A stretch of DNA of 13,690 bases from an uncultured Clostridia bacterium (GTDB taxonomy: Bacteria > Bacillota > Clostridia > Oscillospirales > Ruminococcaceae): the NCBI GenBank assembly GCA_947302065.1, contig CAMYUO010000012.1:1-13690 (forward strand). The letters are read 5' to 3'. The notes under the pieces were generated by a model. That model did no database searches and had not been told where the DNA came from. It saw only the letters and a program-made list of their open reading frames with translations. Positions within the stretch are counted from its first letter, which is position 1, and every line of letters starts with the position of its first letter. This document shows, piece by piece, positions 7,723 through 13,690 of the stretch. The position numbers and the translations under genes are program-made.

Positions 7723-8256
7723 ATGTCAAAAGCAATGGGGTCAAGATACTCCGTTGAAGACTCCGTCAAGACCAAAGAGTATTTTGACTTTGTTAAAGAC
7801 CTGCTCGACAGCGATGTTGTCAATGAGATGAAAAAATACCGTCATCATTACAGCACCACCTGTTTCCAGCACAGTCTCAACGTGTCATACTATAACTATC
7901 TCGTATGCAGAAAGTTAGGACTTGACGCACGTTCAGCCGCAAGGGCAGGGCTGCTTCACGATCTGTTTTTATATGACTGGCGCACCACCGAGCGCAAAAA
8001 GGGTGAAAAGCCTCATGGTATGCGTCACCCTCAGATAGCACTTGAAAACGCAAAAGCACATTTTGACGTTGCCAAGCGTGAGGAGGATATGATCGTCAAG
8101 CACATGTGGCCGCTTACGGTAAAGTTACCTAAGTATGCAGAGAGCTATGTCATCGTTGCGATCGACAAATACTCTGCGGCAATGGAGATAAGCGTCCATC
8201 TCGGACGGCTTATGAAAAGCAAAGCTCAGAAGATAAGGCAGCGCAAAGCAAGCTGA
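7723..8256 (+). CDS. HD-domain metal-dependent phosphohydrolase
   Basis: A 177-residue soluble protein of the HD superfamily, expected to hydrolyse a phosphate ester or nucleotide using a metal held by His and Asp. The H...HD...D set is visible: His50 in CFQHSLNVSYY, His79-Asp80 in AGLLHDLFLYDW, and Asp148 in AIDKYSAAMEI, with further His in MRHPQIA and VKHMWPL. The substrate is unknown. The GAGG at 7710-7713 is 9 nt from ATG 7723 but only 3 nt from ATG 7717, so 7723 is preferred; the difference is two residues. It is a single-gene unit with its own promoter upstream and a terminator right after the stop. The basic C-terminal tail (KSKAQKIRQRKAS) could bind nucleic acid or merely be a soluble tail. 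Confidence 0.88.
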   Translation: MSKAMGSRYSVEDSVKTKEYFDFVKDLLDSDVVNEMKKYRHHYSTTCFQHSLNVSYYNYLVCRKLGLDARSAARAGLLHDLFLYDWRTTERKKGEKPHGMRHPQIALENAKAHFDVAKREEDMIVKHMWPLTVKLPKYAESYVIVAIDKYSAAMEISVHLGRLMKSKAQKIRQRKAS

Positions 8257-8264
8257 ATCAGAAT

Positions 8265-8298
8265 AAAAAGGACAGTCAATTGGGGGGCTGTCCTTTTT
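8265..8298 (+). terminator. Intrinsic terminator after the HD-domain gene
   Basis: A perfect 11-bp stem, AAAAAGGACAG (8265-8275) with CTGTCCTTTTT (8288-8298), encloses the loop TCAATTGGGGGG and ends in a T-tract. It starts 8 nt after the HD-gene stop. Confidence 0.92.
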
Positions 8299-8341
8299 CC
8301 TTTGTGTGCGCTATTTTTGTAAAAAAACTTGCATAAAGGTC

Positions 8342-8370
8342 TTTTATTCTGCACAAAAATGTGATATACT
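8342..8370 (+). promoter_or_regulatory. Extended -10 promoter for the CPBP-tadA unit
   Basis: TGATATACT (8362-8370) is an extended -10 (TGn + TATACT). A weak -35, TTTTAT (8342-8347), lies 17 nt upstream. It sits between the HD-gene terminator and the next gene. The predicted start near 8377 leaves a leader of only about 20 nt holding the ribosome site. Confidence 0.6.
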
Positions 8371-8382
8371 TGTATGTGTGAC

Positions 8383-8393
8383 AGGAGGTGATC
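8383..8393 (+). promoter_or_regulatory. Near-perfect Shine-Dalgarno that fixes a TTG start
   Basis: AGGAGGTGATC matches the 16S anti-Shine-Dalgarno tail over 11 bases. Its GG core ends 7 nt before TTG 8396. It rules out an upstream in-frame GTG at 8306, which overlaps the promoter region and would lie before the predicted transcript start. Confidence 0.85.
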
Positions 8394-8395
8394 GC

Positions 8396-9550
8396 TTGGA
8401 GGATAAAGAAAAGTATCTTATAGATATCGCAAAGGAAAAGACCTATCAGAACCAGTTCGACGAATATCATAAGCAGTTCTCCGAGTGGCGCTCGAGAAAG
8501 GACAACCCATACGGATACAGCTTTGTGCACGATATGCGTGAGCACACCTATGTCGACGGCGAAGGATATTATCAGAAAAAAGCCGATGTCGCTGAGCGTG
8601 CCGCACTGACAAAGTGCCTCAGCCTGCTGGGCGCAACGATGATGACGATGCTGTTTATCGACGCTATCATTGCGCTGGTGTTCTACCGCCTGTTCAACGA
8701 CCCTGCCGCAAATGTTGTTCACTATTCGGAGCTTGAAACGCAAAAGACCTATTTCACTCCGCTGGTGATGACGCTTTACGGCGCAGCTAACCTGTTCAAA
8801 TACCTCATCGGGCTGTGGATATTCTTCCGATTTTCTAAAATACCGCTGAAAGTCGCAGTGCCGAAACCGCAGGAATCGAAGATATCAAAAAGCGGCATCT
8901 TCCTGATGCTCGTTATCACAGTATTCGGCAAGGTCGGCAACTATCTTCTCAATGCTATTTTCGGCTGGATGAACGTTGACTGCGTTTATTCTGTCGCTGT
9001 GCATAACCCTGACAGCATTCTTGCAGACGCTATCTATGTGCTTTTCAACTGCGTGCTCGTGAGCATCGCCTCGGAGATACTCTTCCGAGGTGCGATACTG
9101 CAGATGTTCCGCCAGTTCGGTGATACGTTCGCCATGCTTGTCTCGGGCATAGCTTTCTCATTCACATATTACGACATCTCGACAATGGGCTTTGCCGTGC
9201 TGTGCTCGGCTGCGCTGGGTCTGTTCACGATAAAGTCAGGCTCGCTGAAAAACACCGTCATCATGCGCATTTTCACATCGCTCGCAAGCTATACGTTCAC
9301 CTGCGTCATGCTTGACAATTACAGCAACGGGCGCATCATCGTCACCTGCATCTACACGTTCATCGTCGCAGTTTCGGCATTTATCTTCGCAAGGCTCATC
9401 TGCAACGGCAAATGGACATTCAGGATCCAGGACGACCCGTCTGAGATAACCAACTCCAACAAACTCAAAATGTTCTTTACCAACACCTCGATAACCATAT
9501 GGCTCGTCGCTGTGCTGGCAATGTATTTCCTTACCGTGAGGTTCGTATGA
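8396..9550 (+). CDS. CPBP-family intramembrane protein (CAAX protease/bacteriocin-processing fold) with degenerate active site
   Basis: This protein has 384 residues from TTG 8396. The first 70 or so are soluble and charged (EDKEKYLIDIAKEK); about eight hydrophobic segments follow. The CPBP region covers roughly residues 210-310. Active CPBP proteases carry EExxxR, FxxxH and HxxxN/D. Here motif 1 is SEILFR (S226, E227, R231), keeping one Glu and the Arg; motif 2 is F254xxxY258 in AFSFTYYD; and motif 3 aligns at R291xxxS295 in IMRIFTS. Most metal- or water-handling residues are thus replaced, so proteolysis is doubtful, and a binding or scaffold role is possible. Family assignment rests on SEILFRG and the surrounding helices. 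The stop overlaps tadA by four bases (ATGA), so the two are coupled. No bacteriocin genes are near. Confidence 0.78.
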   Translation: MEDKEKYLIDIAKEKTYQNQFDEYHKQFSEWRSRKDNPYGYSFVHDMREHTYVDGEGYYQKKADVAERAALTKCLSLLGATMMTMLFIDAIIALVFYRLFNDPAANVVHYSELETQKTYFTPLVMTLYGAANLFKYLIGLWIFFRFSKIPLKVAVPKPQESKISKSGIFLMLVITVFGKVGNYLLNAIFGWMNVDCVYSVAVHNPDSILADAIYVLFNCVLVSIASEILFRGAILQMFRQFGDTFAMLVSGIAFSFTYYDISTMGFAVLCSAALGLFTIKSGSLKNTVIMRIFTSLASYTFTCVMLDNYSNGRIIVTCIYTFIVAVSAFIFARLICNGKWTFRIQDDPSEITNSNKLKMFFTNTSITIWLVAVLAMYFLTVRFV

Positions 9551-10023
9551 CAGACCACGATGAGAGATATATGAAAAAAGCGCTCGAACTTGCGCAGATA
9601 GCCGCAGAACAGGGCGAAGTGCCCGTCGGTGCGATAGTTGTGAAAAAGTCCACGGGCGAGATTGTCGGCAGAGGCTTTAACCGCCGTGAATACGGGCGTT
9701 CTCCGCTCACCCACGCCGAAATTGTCGCAATCGAGCAGGCAAGCAGACGGCTTGGCGGCTGGCGGCTGGTCGACTGTGAGCTGTTCGTGACATTGGAGCC
9801 CTGCCCGATGTGCGCAGGCGCAATGATAAATTCCCGCATAGAAAGGGTCGTTTTCGGCGCATATGATGCAAAGGCTGGCTCGTGCGGCTCGGTCATCGAC
9901 CTGTTTGAACTGCCGTACAATCACAAGCCCGAGCTTAAAGGCGGCGTGCTTGAATCGGAATGTGCAGGCATACTCAGCGAGTTTTTTAAGCAATTGAGAC
10001 ACAACAAAAAGACAGAAGGCTGA
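9547..10023 (+). CDS. tadA: tRNA-specific adenosine deaminase TadA
   Basis: TadA deaminates adenosine 34 to inosine in the anticodon wobble position, chiefly of tRNA-Arg(ACG). The 158-residue cytidine-deaminase-fold protein begins MTDHDERYMKKALELAQIAA, then GEVPVGAIVV. It contains the zinc ligand and proton shuttle H56-A-E58 in THAEIVAIEQ, and zinc ligands C86 and C89 in LEPCPMCAGAMINSRI, followed by VVFGAYDAKAGSCGS, a TadA-type stretch. The ATG is set by the ATGA overlap with the preceding gene and by GTGAGG at 9536-9541. The stop codon lies in the loop of the terminator hairpin, so the last codons form its 5' arm. An ORF extension to 9499 is an artefact inside the previous gene. Confidence 0.96.
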   Translation: MTDHDERYMKKALELAQIAAEQGEVPVGAIVVKKSTGEIVGRGFNRREYGRSPLTHAEIVAIEQASRRLGGWRLVDCELFVTLEPCPMCAGAMINSRIERVVFGAYDAKAGSCGSVIDLFELPYNHKPELKGGVLESECAGILSEFFKQLRHNKKTEG

Positions 10024-10036
10024 CTTCTGTCTTTTT
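10006..10036. terminator. Strong, probably bidirectional terminator between tadA and gerC
   Basis: A perfect 13-bp stem, AAAAAGACAGAAG (10006-10018) with CTTCTGTCTTTTT (10024-10036), has loop GCTGA, which contains the tadA stop codon. T7 follows on the plus strand and T5 on the minus strand, so it can end both tadA and the converging gerC transcript, whose stop lies 9 nt away. Confidence 0.92.
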
Positions 10037-10044
10037 TTCTTTGC

Positions 10045-11166
10045 TCATTCAACAAGGCACTCTATCTGTGCCTCGCAGACCGCCGTGCGATAGAACCGCC
10101 CAAGGTCACCGGCACTTTCGAGATAAGTCTTCGGGTAACTGTGCCGAAGCAGCCTGCCGACACCGAAAATGTCACATTCCTGCTCGCTAACGCACTTTTC
10201 AAACAGCCGAACAAGCTGCTGTGACAGCAGCCTTTTCACCTGACGGGCGGTCTCGTCGGGGTCGCTGACCGAGGCTGCATCTTTTACACGGTGCACCACG
10301 ACAGACAGTCTGCATTTGTAAACAAGCCCGTCGCTTCCCTGCCCGACCGACCTTTTGCTGCTGCCTTTGGCAAGGCTCACGCTGACCTTTTCACCGCCAT
10401 TATCAATCACGATGTCCGCCTGTTTTCCGGTGCCGCACAGCATACAAAACGCTGCGATGTCATCTGTCCCGAGCATTTCGGGCATGAGAACGCCGCCCTT
10501 GAAAAGCGCCGTACCTGCGACCTGTATCGTCGGCTCGGAGAGCTTTTCCGACTTTTCGTCGGGCATCTGCACCGTCAGCACAGGCATAGCCGCACAGCCA
10601 TCACTTTGCAGGCTCAGCACATCGAGCAGACGGCATCGCACCGTGCGGGACTTGTCGGCGTTTTTGCCGATAACATAGGTGTAATTCTCCGTTGCAAGCA
10701 TCTCGCTTGAAAGCTCTGTGCTCATCAGCTCGCCTGCATTGTCGGCAAGGCAGATATCCACCCCGAGATAGACCGTTCTGTCACGCAGGCAGAACTCGAA
10801 CAGGCTGCGTGGCTGCGTGAGTGTGACGCTGCTGCCAAGGCAGATGAGCTTTAAATGCCCGAGAAAGACCTCTTTTCCGTGCTCGTTCTCGCATTGGCGC
10901 AGTGCCTCGCTGACTGTTCTGCCGCTGCCCTTTATCACCTCGATGTTGCTCTTTGTGATGTCAACAGGCGTGTCCGAGCCTGCACCCGACGGCTTGAAAG
11001 CCTGCAAAGTGACTTTATATTCGCCCTGCGCAAAGTCGATGCCGAGGGCGTGGCAAAGCAACCTGTCCTGTATCTCGCCGGTGTGTCCGCTGCCCGAAAA
11101 CACGAACAGCGCCACGAGCGTCACCAGAAACGCCGCAATGTGAAATGCAAACCTATTCGGCTTCAC
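10045..11166 (-). CDS. Ger(x)C-family spore germination protein with the lipobox Cys replaced
   Basis: GerC-type subunits are membrane-anchored proteins of the inner spore membrane needed for germinant-receptor function. The 373-residue protein has an N-terminal hydrophobic segment (about 6-24) and the GerC start motif GEIQDRLLCHALGID. Later family stretches include TVSEALRQCENEHGKEVFLGHLKLI and, at the C-terminus, CDIFGVGRLLRHSYP. GerC proteins are normally lipoproteins with Cys followed by W/D-rich residues; here the matching segment is VFSGSGHTGEI, with Ser26 (AGC) where Cys (TGC) is expected, so lipidation looks impossible. Anchoring would rest on an uncleaved helix. The start is GTG 11166, with AGGAGG at 11177-11182 and 10 nt spacing; it overlaps the gerB end by 14 nt. 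Homology is recognised from motifs and operon order. Confidence 0.87.
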   Translation of the reverse strand: MKPNRFAFHIAAFLVTLVALFVFSGSGHTGEIQDRLLCHALGIDFAQGEYKVTLQAFKPSGAGSDTPVDITKSNIEVIKGSGRTVSEALRQCENEHGKEVFLGHLKLICLGSSVTLTQPRSLFEFCLRDRTVYLGVDICLADNAGELMSTELSSEMLATENYTYVIGKNADKSRTVRCRLLDVLSLQSDGCAAMPVLTVQMPDEKSEKLSEPTIQVAGTALFKGGVLMPEMLGTDDIAAFCMLCGTGKQADIVIDNGGEKVSVSLAKGSSKRSVGQGSDGLVYKCRLSVVVHRVKDAASVSDPDETARQVKRLLSQQLVRLFEKCVSEQECDIFGVGRLLRHSYPKTYLESAGDLGRFYRTAVCEAQIECLVE

Positions 11167-12215
11167 TTTTTCTGCGCCTCCTCACTTTCACGCTCACCGC
11201 CGCAAGCGGAATAATCGCCGCAGCCGTAATTATCAGCCACGGGCTTTCACGCAGATAGGCAAGCTCTTTCCACCTGCGCTTTGTCAGCAGGAAAAACGTT
11301 GCACCCACGGGCAGAAGCTGAAATGCAAGGGTAACCGACCTGCCTGCTCTGCCGCCGCAAAGATGTGAAATGCACCGCCCTATGCAGTGCAGACCTGCGG
11401 CAAGGCGCACCACGCCGAGCGCTGTCCAAACCGACATGAAACCCGCATCGTAACGCTCGATGACCGACGAATTCGACAGGCAGGACAGATAGAAAAACGG
11501 CATATCCGTTGCACCTGCAAACTCGCCGAGCACCAGTGCCGCAGACCCGAGCAGTATCTCGAGCAGCACAAGCTTTACGCCGAGATATGACAGCACCGCC
11601 TTTTGCTTTGAGCCTTTCACGTCGCCCAGCAGGAACTGTCATAACCAGCTCTCTGCTGCGCACAAGCTCTGCCGAGATGTCGCCCGACAGAGTCTTTGGT
11701 ATGTCTCTCTGCGCAAGATGAAAGTTCGCAGTATCTGGCTGCTGAACGGTGCTCAGCAGCATTATCGCAGTGAAAAACGCAAAAACGCAGAAAATGATGC
11801 CGCCGCATCTGCCGAGCGGTGCACTTCCGAGCGAGCCGAGATAAACCGCCGCACCCACTGCGCAGATGAGAGCCGGCACACGGGATATCTGATTTGAAAA
11901 ATAGTTGTCCATAAAGTAGCCGAACGTGCCCGACGTGATGAACACGTCCCACACGAAATACAGCAGAAACGCCAAAGTCACGATGATGCCTGCTGCCCTG
12001 CTGCGAGCATATGCAAGCCCGCAGATGCCCTTGCCGCTTTTTGCGCAGATGACCGATGCAGGCAGCAGGATAAGCCATTGCAGTGCCGCCGAAATGACCA
12101 CCGCCGCCATAAAAATGAGCGTGTTGCTGCCCGAATAGGGAAAATACGTCATCATCGAAAAGCACCTTGCACACAGCATCAGCGCCGCAAGCTGCAAGGG
12201 AGAAAGCCTGTTCAT
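11153..12215 (-). pseudogene. GerB-like spore germination permease (APC family), broken by a frameshift
   Basis: GerB subunits are multi-helix permease-like proteins of the spore germinant receptor and probably bind the germinant. Reading starts at ATG 12215 (RBS AGAGGTGA, 12220-12227) and gives MNRLSPLQLAALMLCARCF, the usual GerB opening, through helices up to RSRELVMT near 11641. From there the sensible protein continues in a different frame as FLLGDVKGSKQKAVLSYLGV with four further hydrophobic stretches to TAG 11153. Joined, they give about 352 residues, a normal length for GerB. Without correction the first frame runs on to 11247 as an Arg/Cys-rich tail unlike the family. The piece 11153-11620 could be read as its own ORF from GTG 11620, but its lack of a ribosome site argues against a separate gene. 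It lies between gerA and gerC in the classic order. A sequencing error remains possible. Confidence 0.83.
11621..11641 (-). other. Position of the frameshift in the gerB-like gene
   Basis: The downstream frame is closed by TGA at 11641-11639, so the switch must come at or just after it and before the DVKGSK codons. Net change is one extra base or two missing. Two joins look sensible: dropping one base near 11636 gives VMTFLLGDVKG, and shortening the GGG at 11625-11627 to GG gives VMTVPAGDVKG. Both give the same length. Confidence 0.7.
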
Positions 12216-12219
12216 ACAC

Positions 12220-13683
12220 TCACCTCTCACTCAGTCGGCTTACCCTGTCACGCTTTTTTGCAAGCACATGAAAACTGCGCCTGAAAAGCGCACCGCCTGC
12301 CCTTTGCCTGTCAAACGGTGACAGCGGTGCAAGATACGGAACCGACAGCTCGTGCATTGCGCAGACGTTCGCCGTGAACAGCACTGCACACACCGAGATG
12401 CCGAAAAGTCCTGCCATACTGCCTGCTGCGATGAAAACGAGCCTGAGCACAGAAATTTGCTGGTCAAGCTGTGGGATAACGAACGCAGATGTTGCCGTTA
12501 TGCCGACAACGATTAGCAGCGGCACGGAGATAAGTCCGCTCTTTACTGCGGCATCGCCCACGATGAGTCCGCCGACTATTGACACCGCACCGCCTATGGT
12601 CTTTGGTAAGCGTATGCCTGCCTCACGCATTATCTCAAACATCACCACGAGCAGCGTCATTTCCACCGCCAGCGGAAAAGGCGTTGCCTCTTCGGAAACA
12701 TAGAGGTTGAGCAGCAGCTTGAGCGTGAACGCCTCGGGGTGAAAGGTCACCAGCGCAAGATAAAGCCCGGGCAGAGCCACGGCAAGCAGGAACGCAAAGT
12801 ATTTGAGCAGGCGGATAAACGCCGCATAATACGGCTTTGTGCAGTAGTCGTCCATCGTCTGAAAGCTGTCGGTGAACAGGCTCGGGCAGACAAGCGCAAA
12901 CGGCGAGCCGTCAACGAGGATACATATCCTGCCCTCGTTGAGTCTGAGGCAGGTCATGTCGGGTCTTTGTGTCGTCTGCACCGAGCAGAAAAACGACTTA
13001 CTGTAAGACCCGTCAATGAATGGCTCGATATATCCGCCCGAAAGCACCGTGTCAAGCCCTATATCGTCAAGCCTTCTGCGCAGTTTTTCAAGCATCTGCG
13101 CATCTGCCCTGCCCTCGATGTACATAAGGCAGACGTCTGTCTGCGAAAGCTTTCCGCAGGTGTGCATCTCAAAGCGCAGTTCGGGCGTTTTCAGTCTCAG
13201 CCGCACAAGCGCAAGGTTGTTTCGCAGCACCTCGCAGAAGCTGTCCTGCGAGCCTCGCACCGTCTGTTCGCTGTCGGGCGTTGAGATACTGCGCTTTGCA
13301 AAGCCCTGTATGCCGAGTGCGACCGCCTTTGACAGTCCGTCGACAAGCACTGCGCAAAATCCCGAAAACAAGAGCCTGCAAAGCTCGGCATAGGTGCTGA
13401 CCGTCTTTCTGTCGTTCGCCATAAGGCTCTTTTGCGTGAGAAAGTCGTATATCCCCTGTGCATCACAGCAGAATTTCACATCGGCAAGCGGCTGGAACAC
13501 GAGGTCTGCCATTGCCGACGTGCTCACAAGGCCCTCTATCGTCACCACGGCGCACCTCACCGAGCACACCGTTACCCTGACTATGTTCAGGTCGGCAGTC
13601 CCGCCGCACAGCGTTCTCAGCTCGCAAAGCGTGTCATCAATTCGAGGCGAAAGCATTTTGTTGTCACTATTACCTGTCTGCAT
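12220..13683 (-). CDS. GerA-family spore germination protein (receptor subunit A)
   Basis: GerA-type proteins form the A subunit of nutrient-germinant receptors in the inner spore membrane. This 487-residue copy has the expected soluble N-terminal half (about 1-290) and a hydrophobic C-terminal half with four to six helices (about 295-450). Family motifs are present, some relaxed: PDSEQTVRGSQDSF in place of the usual PEPE..VRGPREGF, RPDMTCLRLNEGRICILVDG, and REAGIRLPKTIGGAVSIVGG, followed by VIPQLDQQISVLRL and SVPYLAPLSPF. The stop lies 4 nt before the gerB ATG, so it heads a gerA-gerB-gerC operon. ATG 13683 has AGGG only 2 nt away and the window ends 7 nt upstream, so the true start may lie further out or at ATG 13656. 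No frameshift or internal stop is visible. Confidence 0.92.
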   Translation of the reverse strand: MQTGNSDNKMLSPRIDDTLCELRTLCGGTADLNIVRVTVCSVRCAVVTIEGLVSTSAMADLVFQPLADVKFCCDAQGIYDFLTQKSLMANDRKTVSTYAELCRLLFSGFCAVLVDGLSKAVALGIQGFAKRSISTPDSEQTVRGSQDSFCEVLRNNLALVRLRLKTPELRFEMHTCGKLSQTDVCLMYIEGRADAQMLEKLRRRLDDIGLDTVLSGGYIEPFIDGSYSKSFFCSVQTTQRPDMTCLRLNEGRICILVDGSPFALVCPSLFTDSFQTMDDYCTKPYYAAFIRLLKYFAFLLAVALPGLYLALVTFHPEAFTLKLLLNLYVSEEATPFPLAVEMTLLVVMFEIMREAGIRLPKTIGGAVSIVGGLIVGDAAVKSGLISVPLLIVVGITATSAFVIPQLDQQISVLRLVFIAAGSMAGLFGISVCAVLFTANVCAMHELSVPYLAPLSPFDRQRAGGALFRRSFHVLAKKRDRVSRLSER

Positions 13684-13690
13684 ATCCCTG

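Noticed and set aside
8306..8395. Upstream GTG 8306 as start of the CPBP gene
   Set aside because: This stretch holds the predicted promoter and the AGGAGGTGATC site, so a protein extension here is unlikely.
10291..10710. Plus-strand open frame opposite the gerC-like gene
   Set aside because: It lies fully inside a recognised GerC coding region in antisense, with no start signal.
11621..11641. Programmed frameshifting in the gerB-like gene
   Set aside because: There is no slippery heptamer or in-frame stop at the switch, and the upstream frame stays open far beyond it; a mutation or read error explains it better.
1..13690. CRISPR arrays, insertion sequences, phage genes, toxin-antitoxin or defence cassettes, tRNA or rRNA genes
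   Set aside because: Reading both strands showed no repeat arrays, no transposase or integrase motifs, and no RNA gene structure; the window is dense housekeeping and sporulation-lineage genes.

Overview
This window looks like chromosomal DNA from a spore-lineage Clostridia bacterium, most likely a gut or rumen Ruminococcus/Oscillospiraceae relative. The reasons are moderate G+C, strong AGGAGG-type ribosome binding sites, frequent TTG and GTG starts, a single-chain PurL/PurQ enzyme, an MEP-pathway kinase, and a gerA-gerB-gerC germination operon. The genus is an inference from gene style, not something the sequence proves. I see no rRNA, tRNA, CRISPR array, insertion sequence, prophage or defence cassette. 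Coding density is very high, and no gene-free stretch reaches 300 bases.

Plus strand, left block (3-6566): the 3' two-thirds of a fused FGAM synthase (PurL/PurQ) is followed after 3 nt by a small DUF1294 membrane protein. A 67-nt gap with a clear hairpin comes next, then a tight run of an Lrp/AsnC regulator, a class I aminotransferase, IspE, and a zinc-ribbon, single-pass membrane protein with a Thr-rich linker. The genes overlap by 1 nt and 14 nt, then leave a 14-nt gap, so they are probably cotranscribed. An intrinsic terminator (6607-6629) closes this block.

Plus strand, right block (6646-10023): a PflX-like radical SAM protein starts right after that terminator. Next is an HD-domain phosphohydrolase with a near-consensus sigma-A promoter (TTGACT-17-TATAAT) and its own terminator. 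A second promoter with an extended -10 then drives a two-gene unit. That unit is a CPBP-family membrane protein, with most of the expected catalytic residues replaced, overlapping tadA (tRNA adenosine deaminase) by ATGA. A strong, probably bidirectional terminator (10006-10036) ends it.

Minus strand (13683 down to 10045): a gerA-gerB-gerC spore germinant-receptor operon converges on tadA. GerA looks intact. gerB is split by a net one-base frameshift near 11621-11641. GerC has Ser where the lipoprotein Cys is expected. Together these suggest a receptor that is decaying or altered, unless the frameshift is a sequencing error. I found no convincing new multi-gene system. The points most worth a second look are the germination operon, the degenerate CPBP protein and the zinc-ribbon membrane protein.
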